This document shows, one piece after another, positions 1-6,429 of a stretch of 6,772 nucleotides of DNA. The notes under the pieces were generated by a model that worked only from the letters and a program-made list of their open reading frames with translations, was not told the origin of the DNA and ran no database searches. Both the position numbers and the translations under genes were made by a program. The first letter of the stretch is position 1. The number at the start of each line of letters is the position of its first letter. The stretch comes from JBCDAP01 sp038747915 (lineage in GTDB: Bacteria > Planctomycetota > Phycisphaerae > Phycisphaerales > UBA1924): positions 1 to 6,772 of the forward strand of contig JBCDJJ010000123.1 of NCBI GenBank assembly GCA_038747915.1, in the 5' to 3' direction.

Positions 1-323
1 CCGTAGGAGTCCGGACAGTGTCTCAGTTCCGATGCGGCGGGTCATGCTCTCACACCCGCTACCCGTCTTCGGCTTGGTGAGCCGTTACCTCACCAACAAC
101 CTGATAGGACATTCGCCGCTCCCAAGGCGCAAAAGCTTTCCTCAATAGAGCACATGGGGTATTACTGCCGGTTTCCCGACACTATCCCCCACCTCGGGGC
201 ACGTTCGAATGTGTTCCTCGCCCTTTCGCCAGTGTCCACCCCCGAAGGGGCTTCTCCTTCGACTTGCATGTTTTAGCCATGCCGCCAGCGTTCGAGCTGA
301 GCCAGGATCAAACTCTTCAATTG
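1..323 (-). rRNA. rrs: 16S ribosomal RNA, 5' part (truncated by window edge)
   Basis: This is the 5' portion of the small-subunit rRNA gene, read right to left. The complement of 297-313 gives the conserved 16S start GAGTTTGATCCTGGCTCAG, and by comparison with E. coli the mature 5' end falls near 323. The left edge of the window reads GGACTCCTACGG on the minus strand, which matches the region around E. coli position 345, so roughly the first fifth of the gene is present. The segment after the universal start (GGCGGCATGGCTAAAACATG) fits Phycisphaerae-type planctomycetes, from memory rather than a search. The exact mature end is estimated, not observed. The 23S and 5S genes are outside the window, so linkage cannot be judged. 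Confidence 0.97.
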
Positions 324-511
324 AATTTCAGTGCCTCATGCACCGCACCTTCCGATCGAGGTCGGCGCCATGCACGAGTTGAGCTTCGTTACGAAGTGTT
401 TGCCTGTCAACGGTGTCGGCCTCATCCGACTCCACCCAAAGGGATTCATCGGCCGGGCGTTCACCGCGGTCTCGTCGCCCGACTGTCCCGCGTAGAACAG
501 TCGATCCGACG

Positions 512-535
512 CCGCCGGGTGGCAAAGCCCGGCGG
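512..535 (-). other. GC-rich stem-loop in rRNA leader
   Basis: CCGCCGGG and CCCGGCGG form a perfect 8-bp, all-GC stem around an 8-nt loop. In the direction of rRNA transcription it is not followed by a T-tract, so termination is unlikely. It is probably part of the folded leader. Confidence 0.5.
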
Positions 536-560
536 AAAGTGGAATTCACTCATAGGAACC

Positions 561-586
561 CGCTCCACCAAGGGATAGGTGGAGCG
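561..586 (-). other. Stem-loop in rRNA leader
   Basis: CGCTCCACC and GGTGGAGCG form a perfect 9-bp stem around an 8-nt loop. There is no T-run on either side, so it is not a classical terminator. A structured leader element or processing site is possible. Confidence 0.5.
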
Positions 587-752
587 AGAGGGTTGTTTCC
601 CGTGAGTGCGACGCGGGGCTGTGAACCCATCGCCGCAGCATTGGTCTCGCCACATCAGGCTGCTACGCCGTTTCGGAGCAAACCCGCTCCTAGAGGTGAC
701 GACACCGTCTCACGGTACTCGGCTACTCGGTTGTCAATGATCCACCGTGGAC

Positions 753-770
753 CCGACTCATCCGAGTCGG
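753..770 (-). other. Stem-loop in rRNA leader
   Basis: CCGACTC pairs perfectly with GAGTCGG across a 4-nt loop, just downstream of the predicted rRNA start. The role is unknown; it could stabilise the 5' end of the pre-rRNA or help block read-through. Confidence 0.45.
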
Positions 771-809
771 CACCACCTCGCCAAACGCGAACCGTCAGGC
801 GGAAGTCCG

Positions 810-837
810 ATGCTAGCGATCATCCAACGCCTGTCAA
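810..837 (-). promoter_or_regulatory. Predicted rRNA operon promoter (sigma70-type)
   Basis: On the minus strand a perfect TTGACA (-35, 832-837) is followed after 16 nt by TAGCAT (-10, 810-815), which shares four of six bases with TATAAT. The predicted start is near 803. It lies 41 nt downstream of the comF stop codon and points at the 16S gene. A short palindrome, AGCATCATGCT (843-853), sits just upstream of the -35. The position, orientation and match make this the best candidate promoter in the window, but it is a prediction from sequence only. Confidence 0.6.
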
Positions 838-878
838 GCCGGAGCATCATGCTGACCCGAAATTCCTCATGTCGAGGG

Positions 879-1787
879 CTAATCGCCAGGCTTCTCCACA
901 AGGAATTCAGGCGAATCGCGCCGATTCGACACCGATCCTGAGGACGAGCCCGTCCGCCGCCCCGGCGGATCCGCAACCGCCACCACACCCACCACCACCC
1001 GCGACGGCCCAAATGGCATCAACGCCCGCGCCGCGGCCCGCACCGTCGCCCCCGTCGTCACAATGTCGTCCACCAGCACCACCGTCCGCCCGGCCACCCG
1101 CCCTCGAAACCGCCGCAACGACCTGACAGCGAAGGCGTTACGGACATTCGCCGCCCGATCGCTCGCGGGCACACTCCGCTGACTCGCTCGATGATCGCGA
1201 CGCAGCGCCGGCACAATCTCCGCCCCGCACACCGTCGACATCGCCCGTGCGAGCACCCTCGTGTGATCGATGCCGCGCTGCACCACCCGGTGCGTCGTCG
1301 TGGGCATCGGCACCAGCACCGCGTCGCGCGCAATCCCAGCCTCCACAAGCCGCTCGCCGAGCCATCGGCCGAGCGTACGGCCCGCTGGTCGCCACCGACC
1401 GAACTTCAACTCGTGTAGCCACCCGCGCAGCTCGCCCTCGTACACACCGAGCCGCACGACCAACTCCCATGGCAGACGCGACGTCCGGCACGCTGAGCAC
1501 CCGAACTCGCCCACTTCGTAAGGTCCCACGCTCTGCCCGCACCGATCGCACCACGACTCCCACGTGTCCGCCAGCCAGCCAGAGCGAGCCGCCCGCGCCT
1601 CAAGTGACTCTACTGTCGGTACAAGCCACGCCCGCTCCACCTCGCGCAGCCAGCCACCCAACCGGGCTGAACGCCACGGAGTCGCCACAGCGCCACGCCG
1701 CTCACAGAGTGTCGTCGTCGAGAGCTGAGCGTCGGTCGCCCGGGCCTCAACTCGCGGCGGCCACTCGAAGGCCCCGCGCTCGCTCAT
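879..1787 (-). CDS. ComF family phosphoribosyltransferase-like protein
   Basis: The 302-aa protein belongs to the ComF family (type I phosphoribosyltransferase fold), known for natural-competence DNA uptake in Bacillus (ComFC) and Haemophilus (ComF/Com101A). A zinc-ribbon-like pair of CxxC motifs (C80/C83 and C97/C100) is followed by the family pattern YEGELRGWLHELKFGR (116-131), RxxNVRNAF (near 213-219) and the PRPP-binding loop VVLVDDIVTTGAT (236-248). The start chosen is the ATG at 1787 because it overlaps the stop of the upstream gene as ATGA; an in-frame GTG at 1892 would overlap that gene by 109 nt and is unlikely. About 79 residues precede the first cysteine pair, and a low-complexity serine/arginine tail follows the domain, making the protein longer than typical members (about 220-240 aa). 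The PRPP motif suggests nucleotide/phosphoribosyl binding, but the physiological substrate is not established for the family. Its stop lies 41 nt before the rRNA promoter. Confidence 0.9.
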   Translation of the reverse strand: MSERGAFEWPPRVEARATDAQLSTTTLCERRGAVATPWRSARLGGWLREVERAWLVPTVESLEARAARSGWLADTWESWCDRCGQSVGPYEVGEFGCSACRTSRLPWELVVRLGVYEGELRGWLHELKFGRWRPAGRTLGRWLGERLVEAGIARDAVLVPMPTTTHRVVQRGIDHTRVLARAMSTVCGAEIVPALRRDHRASQRSVPASDRAANVRNAFAVRSLRRFRGRVAGRTVVLVDDIVTTGATVRAAARALMPFGPSRVVVGVVAVADPPGRRTGSSSGSVSNRRDSPEFLVEKPGD

Positions 1788-2644
1788 GCCGCCCGCGGCG
1801 GGAGCGCACACGCCATCGACAGAAACCGCCCGTACTGCACGCGATCGAGTGCTTCGACCTTCTTGATCGGCACGAACACCTCGATCATGCACGGCGCCTG
1901 GATCGCGAGCGACCGCACCGCCTGGCCGAAGTCGAACCAGTCGATCGTGCCATCGCCCGGCAGCAGATGATTGTCAATCACACGATCGTTGTCGTGCAGG
2001 TGCAGGTAGGCGATCGCCTCCGGCCGTGCGCGCAACGCCGCGAGCATATCGCCGGTGAAGTGCGCATGACCGGTGTCGAAGCACATGCGGATCCGCTCGC
2101 TGCCCACGCTCGCCACGTGCTCGGCGAGCGCCGCAGCGTTGTGCCCCACCGGGGCCACCATGCCCATGTTCTCGAAGATGTACGTCACGCCGAGCTGCTC
2201 ACCAATATCTGCAAGTCGCCGCGCGAAGTCATCGAAGTGCGGCCACAGCGTGCGCTCGCGCGCCGCTGCTTCCTCGGGCGCAAACTCGGGAAAGTTGAAC
2301 GGATCGTCCGGCGGCGCCGGCAGGTGCGCCGACGGATGCACCACCACCATCGGTGCGCCAAGCTCCAGGCTCAGCTCGCCCTCGGCGCGATACCGCTCCA
2401 GGCACTTCGCGCGATGGTCAGCGTTCGGGCTCGACGGATCGATCTCCGGCCCGAACACCCCGTGCATCGAGTCGACACGCAGGCCGTGACGACCGCACGT
2501 CGCGAGCACATCGGACACGCTCGGCTCGCGCTCGAGGTTCCGGTAGTACTGCGCGCCGGTGCACCCGAGCGCAGCGTACGCCGCGAGGTACCGGTCCTCT
2601 TCAAAGTCGAATCCGAATGGGGCAACGGTGCTGAGTGTTCTCAT
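1784..2644 (-). CDS. Sugar phosphate isomerase/epimerase-like TIM-barrel protein (xylose isomerase-like family)
   Basis: The 286-aa protein has the pattern of the xylose-isomerase-like/AP-endonuclease-2 TIM barrel (PF01261). Candidate metal and catalytic residues appear in order at strand ends: H61 (SMHG), H103 (VVHPSAH), E158 (IFENMG), D190 and H193 (CFDTGHAHF), H217 and D218 (LHLHDND), then GDGTIDW (230-236) and E255 (MIEVF). Members bind divalent metal and isomerise, epimerise or cleave sugars and related compounds, but the family is too broad to name a substrate. I chose the ATG at 2644, which begins MRTLSTVAPFGFDF, just ahead of the first barrel strand. A GTG at 2695 would add 17 basic residues with no family support. 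No clear Shine-Dalgarno is visible. The stop overlaps the comF start, so the two are probably co-translated. A 122-nt gap separates it from mcsB. Confidence 0.85.
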   Translation of the reverse strand: MRTLSTVAPFGFDFEEDRYLAAYAALGCTGAQYYRNLEREPSVSDVLATCGRHGLRVDSMHGVFGPEIDPSSPNADHRAKCLERYRAEGELSLELGAPMVVVHPSAHLPAPPDDPFNFPEFAPEEAAARERTLWPHFDDFARRLADIGEQLGVTYIFENMGMVAPVGHNAAALAEHVASVGSERIRMCFDTGHAHFTGDMLAALRARPEAIAYLHLHDNDRVIDNHLLPGDGTIDWFDFGQAVRSLAIQAPCMIEVFVPIKKVEALDRVQYGRFLSMACALPPRAA

Positions 2645-2766
2645 GCGCCAGCGTTCCAGAGATGGATCGCGCCGTACGACGCGTGAAGCGATCACATCGG
2701 CGGAACCTGGGCTCGAACCGCCACAAACCTCTTAAACTGTAGCGAACAACGCACAACCTGCCCGGA
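2645..2766 (-). promoter_or_regulatory. Intergenic gap, possible promoter region of the TIM-barrel/comF pair
   Basis: This 122-nt gap holds the only space for a promoter of the downstream gene pair. On the minus strand it has a weak candidate, TTGTGC then 16 nt then TAAGAG, and a short GGCGG/CCGCC inverted repeat. None of these is strong enough to call on its own, so read-through from mcsB remains possible. Confidence 0.25.
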
Positions 2767-3840
2767 TCATGCCGGCCGGTCGCCGTTCGTGGCCTCGGCG
2801 AGCGCCGCCCGCACACGCGTCGCCCGCTCCACGCGACGCTCCGCCTGATCGAGCGAGCGACCCACGAGCCGCTGAAGATGGGCCGGCTGGGTCGAGAGCG
2901 TCAGCTCGTTCACCCGCCGCACCGGCAGGTTGTCGATCAGCCCCATCACGATCCCGAACCGCACAAAGCTCAGCAGGTGCAGGACCTCGTCAGCTTTCAA
3001 CAATCGGGCGTAACGGAGCGTCCCGAGCGCGCGGAACACCTGATCCTCGACGAACACCCGACGCTTCTCGATCAGCGTGCGCCGGGCCATCCGCTCGTAC
3101 TCCACGAACTTCGGAATGATCCGCTGCTCGAACGTCGAGATCAGATCACCCTCCGACTTGCCGAGCGTGGTCTGGTTCGACACCTGGAAGAAATCCCCGA
3201 CCGCCTCGGAGCCTTCCCCATAAAACCCGCGCACCGCCAGGCTCATCGCCTTGGCCGCCCGGTGCACCTTGTCGAGCTCACCCGCCAGCTTGAGCCCGGG
3301 CAAGTGCAGCATCACCGACACCCGGATCCCCGTGCCCACGTTCGTCGGGCACGCCGTCAAGTACCCGAACCTCGGCGAATAGGCGTAATCGAGCCTCGAT
3401 TCGATCTTGTCGTCGACATCGTTCAACGCCGAGTACGCCTCGCTCACGCTCAGCCCGCTCCGTAGCATCTGCAGACGCAGGTGATCCTCCTCGTTCACCA
3501 TCACCGAAAGCCGCTCGTCCGGTGCGCTCACCGCGACCGCCCGCGGCCCATCGGCCTTGGCAAGCTGCTTCGAGATCAAGTGCCGCTCGACCAGCAACGA
3601 ACGCTCCACCTCCGGCAACCCCGCCAGATCCACCCACAGCATCCGGGGCGACAGATCCGACTCGAGCAGATGACGCTGCGCCACCTCCACGATCCGTGCG
3701 CGCGTCTCGCGGCTGCACCGCTTGGCAAACTGGAAGCCCGCCAGGTTCCGCGCAAGCCGCACCCGCGACGAGATCACGACATCCGCCGCCCCACCGTCGC
3801 CGCGCAGCCATTCCGCACCCTCGGTCTGCACACCGCTCAC
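2767..3840 (-). CDS. mcsB: Protein-arginine kinase McsB
   Basis: McsB transfers phosphate from ATP to arginine side chains of proteins; in Firmicutes this marks misfolded proteins and repressors such as CtsR for ClpCP. The 357-aa product is close to the usual length (about 355-365). Visible motifs are the nucleotide-binding SSRVRLARN (24-32), H87, the catalytic-loop NEEDH (116-120), the phosphagen-kinase signature CPTNVGTG with C164, RVSVM (173-177) and RGFYGEGSEA (204-213), followed by the helical C-terminal domain. The start is the GTG at 3840, whose last two bases plus the next base form the mcsA stop (GTGA overlap); this places the motifs at the spacing known for the family. Upstream in-frame extension would run through mcsA and is rejected. 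The C-terminal motif that is RDxxRA in characterised McsB reads RRVERA (335-340), so the aspartate of the allosteric phosphoarginine pocket is replaced. Translation is probably coupled to mcsA. Confidence 0.95.
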   Translation of the reverse strand: MSGVQTEGAEWLRGDGGAADVVISSRVRLARNLAGFQFAKRCSRETRARIVEVAQRHLLESDLSPRMLWVDLAGLPEVERSLLVERHLISKQLAKADGPRAVAVSAPDERLSVMVNEEDHLRLQMLRSGLSVSEAYSALNDVDDKIESRLDYAYSPRFGYLTACPTNVGTGIRVSVMLHLPGLKLAGELDKVHRAAKAMSLAVRGFYGEGSEAVGDFFQVSNQTTLGKSEGDLISTFEQRIIPKFVEYERMARRTLIEKRRVFVEDQVFRALGTLRYARLLKADEVLHLLSFVRFGIVMGLIDNLPVRRVNELTLSTQPAHLQRLVGRSLDQAERRVERATRVRAALAEATNGDRPA

Positions 3841-4424
3841 AGCGAGTCGACCTCGCCATCGCCGCCCGCCCGTTCGCCGTCGGCGGCGTCCGGGTGCTCG
3901 TACGTCAGCAACTCGTCCCGCACCGCCGCGGCTCGCTCGTACTCCTCGGCCTCGATCGCCTCGTCGAGCTGCCGGCGCAGCAGCTCGATCCGCTCCTGCC
4001 GCTCGACGGACGACCCCGCCCGCGCAGGCACCTTGCCCACGTGGTGACTCGCGCCGTCGTGGGCACGCTCGAGCAACGAACCAAGCTGCGACTCGAACGC
4101 CTCGTAGCAGCGCGAGCACCCGAGCAGCCCGCTCTGGCGAAACTCGGAGAACGTCAACCCGCACGCCTCGCAGGTGGTGGCCTTGGCCGACTCACGCGTC
4201 TTGGAAGCACCGCTCGCTGACATCACGAAATTCGAGATGAGCTGATTGATGGGGGCATGCGATTGAGTGCCGAGGCCCTGAGCCTTCGCACACTCCTCGC
4301 ACAGTTGCTTCTCTTCCTTCTTCCCATTCTTAATGGTGATCTCGGTCACCACGGGCTTCTTGCCGCACTTTCGGCAATCGCCGCACAGATGGGACTCGTC
4401 GGGCGAATCGGGCGTCTCGGGCAT
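3837..4424 (-). CDS. mcsA: McsA, zinc-finger/UVR-domain activator of the arginine kinase
   Basis: McsA is the partner and activator of McsB in the cytoplasm. The 195-aa product shows the family layout: one zinc module from CxxC pairs C14/C17 (or C17/C20) and C42/C45, a second from C85/C88 and C103/C106, then a C-terminal UVR-type helical hairpin around 145-172 (RIELLRRQLDEAIEAEEYER), similar to the UvrB/ClpC interaction motif. The start is the ATG at 4424; GGTGAG lies directly before it and is rather close for a Shine-Dalgarno. The frame continues upstream to 4559, but that part crosses the intergenic inverted repeat and adds nothing family-like. The stop overlaps the mcsB start (GTGA). An acidic tail after the UVR segment is of unknown meaning. 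No ctsR or clpC is visible next to it. Confidence 0.92.
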   Translation of the reverse strand: MPETPDSPDESHLCGDCRKCGKKPVVTEITIKNGKKEEKQLCEECAKAQGLGTQSHAPINQLISNFVMSASGASKTRESAKATTCEACGLTFSEFRQSGLLGCSRCYEAFESQLGSLLERAHDGASHHVGKVPARAGSSVERQERIELLRRQLDEAIEAEEYERAAAVRDELLTYEHPDAADGERAGGDGEVDSL

Positions 4425-4470
4425 CTCACCGCAAGCGTAGGCCCGCCAGGACCGAATCGAGCACCGCACA

Positions 4471-4573
4471 ATCGGGAATCGGCACGAGGCAATGCGAAAT
4501 CGGAGCCCAGAAACGACCACCGCTGGGTAGTGCAGCGCAAGCCGGTACCTATTGCCCATTGCCGAGTCCCGAT
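4471..4573. repeat. Imperfect inverted repeat in the kdsA-mcsA gap
   Basis: The plus strand has ATCGGGAATCGGC at 4471-4483, and the complement of 4561-4573 is ATCGGGACTCGGC. Each is followed by AATG, after a 7-nt insertion in the left copy. The arms differ at one of 13 positions and are separated by about 77 nt. The surrounding gap (4425-4580, 156 nt) has no gene. This could fold as a long hairpin after kdsA or be the remnant of an intergenic repeat family. Confidence 0.4.
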
Positions 4574-4580
4574 CGCCGCC

Positions 4581-5450
4581 CTACACCCCCACCGCATCCC
4601 GAATCCGCGCCAACTGCTCGAGCAGCACCGGCGCCCGCTCAAGCGGCAGCATCGTCGAGGCATCGCTCATCGCCCGATCAGGGTCCGGATGCACCTCCAG
4701 GAACACCGCATGCACCCCCGCCGCCACCGCCGACCGCGCGAGCAACTCCACACGGTCACGGCGACCCGCGGTCACGATACGGCCGCCATCCGCCCCAGCA
4801 CCGGGGAGCTGCGCCGAGTGCGTCGCGTCGAAACACACCGGCACCAGCCCGCCATCGACATCCAGCTCGAGCAGATCGCCGAGTCCGATGAAGTCGTTCA
4901 CCAGGCGGTGGTACCCAAAGAACGTGCCCCGCTCGGTCGCAATCACCTCCGAACACCCCGCTGCGCGAACCTTGCGCACCGGCCCCGCCATCTCCGCGGG
5001 CGCCAGAAACTGCCCCTTCTTGATGTTCACCGACCGCTCGCGCTCGCCCGCTGCCCGCCCGCACGCCACCAACAGATCGGTCTGCCGGCACAAGAACGCC
5101 GGGATCTGCAGCACATCCAGCACCTCCGCCGCAGCCCCCGCCTGCTCCGGCGCGTGTACATCGCTCGTCACCGCCACGCCGAGCGAGTCGCGCAGGCGTA
5201 CCAGCGTCGCGAGCCCCTCGTCCAGCCCCGGGCCGCGAGCCGAGTCGAGCGAACTCCGGTTCGCCTTGTCGAAGCTCGTCTTGAAGACGTACCCGAAGCC
5301 GAGCGCCGCACACGCCTCGCGGAGCCGCTCCCCCACTTCTCGGCAGAGCGCCTCACCCTCCAACACGCAGGGCCCGCCGATCACCGCGAGCGGCTGACCC
5401 GCGCCGATGCGCAACTCCCGCTCATCACTCCCGATTCTGACTACGGACAT
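4581..5450 (-). CDS. kdsA: 3-deoxy-8-phosphooctulonate (Kdo-8-P) synthase
   Basis: KdsA condenses phosphoenolpyruvate with D-arabinose 5-phosphate to give Kdo 8-phosphate, the precursor of the Kdo that links lipid A to the rest of lipopolysaccharide. The 289-aa product (E. coli 284) shows IGGPCVLEG (24-32), FKTSFDKANRSS (56-67), RGPGLDEGL (72-80), SDVH (96-99), IPAFLCRQTDL (116-126), NIKKGQF (142-148), FDATHS (207-212), GGR (222-224) and LEVHPDPD (251-258). C28, H211, E252 and D263 match the four metal ligands of the metal-dependent class (Aquifex type); the E. coli type has Asn instead of the Cys. The start is the ATG at 5450, directly preceding the conserved N-terminus. The frame stays open to 5633 but would overlap the divergent DUF1444 gene. 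No Shine-Dalgarno is visible. The 156-nt gap to mcsA leaves it unclear whether the genes share a transcript. Confidence 0.95.
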   Translation of the reverse strand: MSVVRIGSDERELRIGAGQPLAVIGGPCVLEGEALCREVGERLREACAALGFGYVFKTSFDKANRSSLDSARGPGLDEGLATLVRLRDSLGVAVTSDVHAPEQAGAAAEVLDVLQIPAFLCRQTDLLVACGRAAGERERSVNIKKGQFLAPAEMAGPVRKVRAAGCSEVIATERGTFFGYHRLVNDFIGLGDLLELDVDGGLVPVCFDATHSAQLPGAGADGGRIVTAGRRDRVELLARSAVAAGVHAVFLEVHPDPDRAMSDASTMLPLERAPVLLEQLARIRDAVGV

Positions 5451-5611
5451 GCCCGAGAACCTAGCCGACACTCGCAAAGCCCGCGCGACCGGCTCGACCG
5501 CCCGAATCCCGCTCTCGCGGTGGCTCATGGCGGGCCGATCCCCCGCCGATGACGGCTCCGAGGAGACGCCCGCGTGGGCGCAATACCGCACCTCGCACCC
5601 CCGGGAGCGCG
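5451..5611. promoter_or_regulatory. Divergent intergenic region between kdsA and the DUF1444 gene
   Basis: This 161-nt gap must hold whatever promoters serve the two divergent genes. On the minus strand TAGGTT (5458-5463) sits 7 nt before the kdsA ATG, the spacing expected of a -10 box driving a leaderless mRNA. I see no good -35 for either gene and no clear operator. Confidence 0.3.
5603..5607 (+). promoter_or_regulatory. Ribosome binding site of the DUF1444 gene
   Basis: GGGAG lies 4 nt before the ATG at 5612 and 10 nt before a second in-frame ATG at 5618. It supports a start in this cluster rather than at 5549, but does not settle which of the two is used. Confidence 0.5.
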
Positions 5612-6418
5612 ATGTCGATGGCACGGATGCCACGGGAACAGACCGCCTTCGCCGAGCGCGTTTCGATCATTCTGGCCCGGATCAGGCCCGGGCTCGACGT
5701 CGAGCGCACCGGCCCACGCGAGTTGGTCGTCAACGGCCGCCGGCTCGATCTCGAGAACCTCTTCCGCCTGGTCACCGGCGATGAGGACCGCGGCGAGGAG
5801 ATCGTCGAGCAGTATCTCGAGCAACTCTTCGATGAAGAAACCTTCGCAGTCGCCTCCATGCCCTGGGCGATCGCCCGCTCGAAGATCATGCCGCGCATTC
5901 AGCCCGTCTCGATCTTCGATCACCTCTGCGAGGACATGGTCGCCCACGTCCCGTGGGTCAACGACACCGTGATCGTCTTCGTCATCGACATGCCCAACAT
6001 GACGGTGAGCGTCACCGCCGAGCAGATGCTGCGGTGGGGCGTGGCCCCCGACGACCTCGAGGACATCGCCCGGGCCAACCTCGAGCGGCTGACCCCCGAA
6101 CTCGAACTCCGCACCCTCGAGAGCGACGAGGGCGGCCGTGCCGTCGTCGTGAACCTCCAGGATGGGTACGACGCCTCGCGGATCCTCCTCGACTCGATCT
6201 ACGCCGAACTCGCGCCGCGCCTCGGCGGCGACTTCCTGGTCGCCATCCCGAGCCGCGACATGTTCCTCGCGGTCTCGCCCCAGCCGGGTGCCTTCGTCGA
6301 TCGTGTCTGTGCCCGCGTACGGGAGGACTTTGATCGGTTGCCCTACCCGATCACCGACCGCCTGTTCTACTGCTGCATGGACGGCGTGGCCGGCACAGGA
6401 CTCCGCGAAGCGGCCTGA
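5612..6418 (+). CDS. DUF1444 family protein (YtpQ-like), function unknown
   Basis: This 268-aa protein matches my recollection of the DUF1444 family, typified by Bacillus subtilis YtpQ. The clearest signatures are DGYDASRIL (184-192) and the later AIPSRDMFLAV (211-221), separated by a helical stretch. The middle segment HVPWVNDTVIVFVIDMPNMTVSV (112-134), followed by AEQMLRWGVAPDDLEDIARANLERL, also fits the family layout of a short beta element then helices. There is no signal peptide or membrane segment, so it is probably cytoplasmic. No biochemical function is established for the family and no catalytic residues can be named. ATGs at 5612, 5618 and 5627 are all possible; 5612 is chosen because GGGAG lies just upstream. 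The longer frame from 5549 is arginine/proline-rich and probably not translated. It is the only plus-strand gene here and diverges from kdsA. Confidence 0.85.
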   Translation: MSMARMPREQTAFAERVSIILARIRPGLDVERTGPRELVVNGRRLDLENLFRLVTGDEDRGEEIVEQYLEQLFDEETFAVASMPWAIARSKIMPRIQPVSIFDHLCEDMVAHVPWVNDTVIVFVIDMPNMTVSVTAEQMLRWGVAPDDLEDIARANLERLTPELELRTLESDEGGRAVVVNLQDGYDASRILLDSIYAELAPRLGGDFLVAIPSRDMFLAVSPQPGAFVDRVCARVREDFDRLPYPITDRLFYCCMDGVAGTGLREAA

Positions 6419-6429
6419 AACACAACCAC

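Larger units (their letters stand above)
324..803 (-). other. 16S rRNA leader region (no gene)
   Basis: This stretch of about 480 nt lies between the inferred rRNA transcription start and the mature 16S 5' end. I see no credible protein gene: open frames here are arginine- and proline-rich and have no recognisable family. It contains several perfect stem-loops, at 753-770 (7 bp, 4-nt loop), 561-586 (9 bp, 8-nt loop) and 512-535 (8 bp, 8-nt loop), plus a small palindrome CTTCGTAACGAAG at 383-395 (minus-strand reading). Two further TTGACA hexamers face the 16S gene (732-737 and 405-410), but neither has a well-spaced -10. I could not identify a convincing boxA antitermination element. The 5' half of the pre-16S processing stem should lie here, but its partner is beyond the window. 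Confidence 0.6.

Noticed and set aside
413..1126. 237-codon plus-strand frame across the rRNA leader and the end of comF
   Set aside because: Composition is Pro/Ala/Ser/Arg-rich without domains, and it overlaps the recognisable ComF phosphoribosyltransferase domain on the other strand.
1247..2686. 479-codon open frame on the plus strand
   Set aside because: It lies opposite the comF and TIM-barrel genes, is rich in Arg, His and Pro, and shows no family motif; it is the expected antisense shadow in GC-rich DNA.
2697..2724. tRNA-like GGTTCGAGCCC on the minus strand between mcsB and the TIM-barrel gene
   Set aside because: It resembles a T-arm, but the stem pairs at only two positions and there is no anticodon or D arm, so it is not a tRNA gene or a clear fragment.
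4257..5552. 431-codon plus-strand frame opposite kdsA and mcsA
   Set aside because: Antisense to two clearly recognised genes; low-complexity Arg/His/Pro composition.
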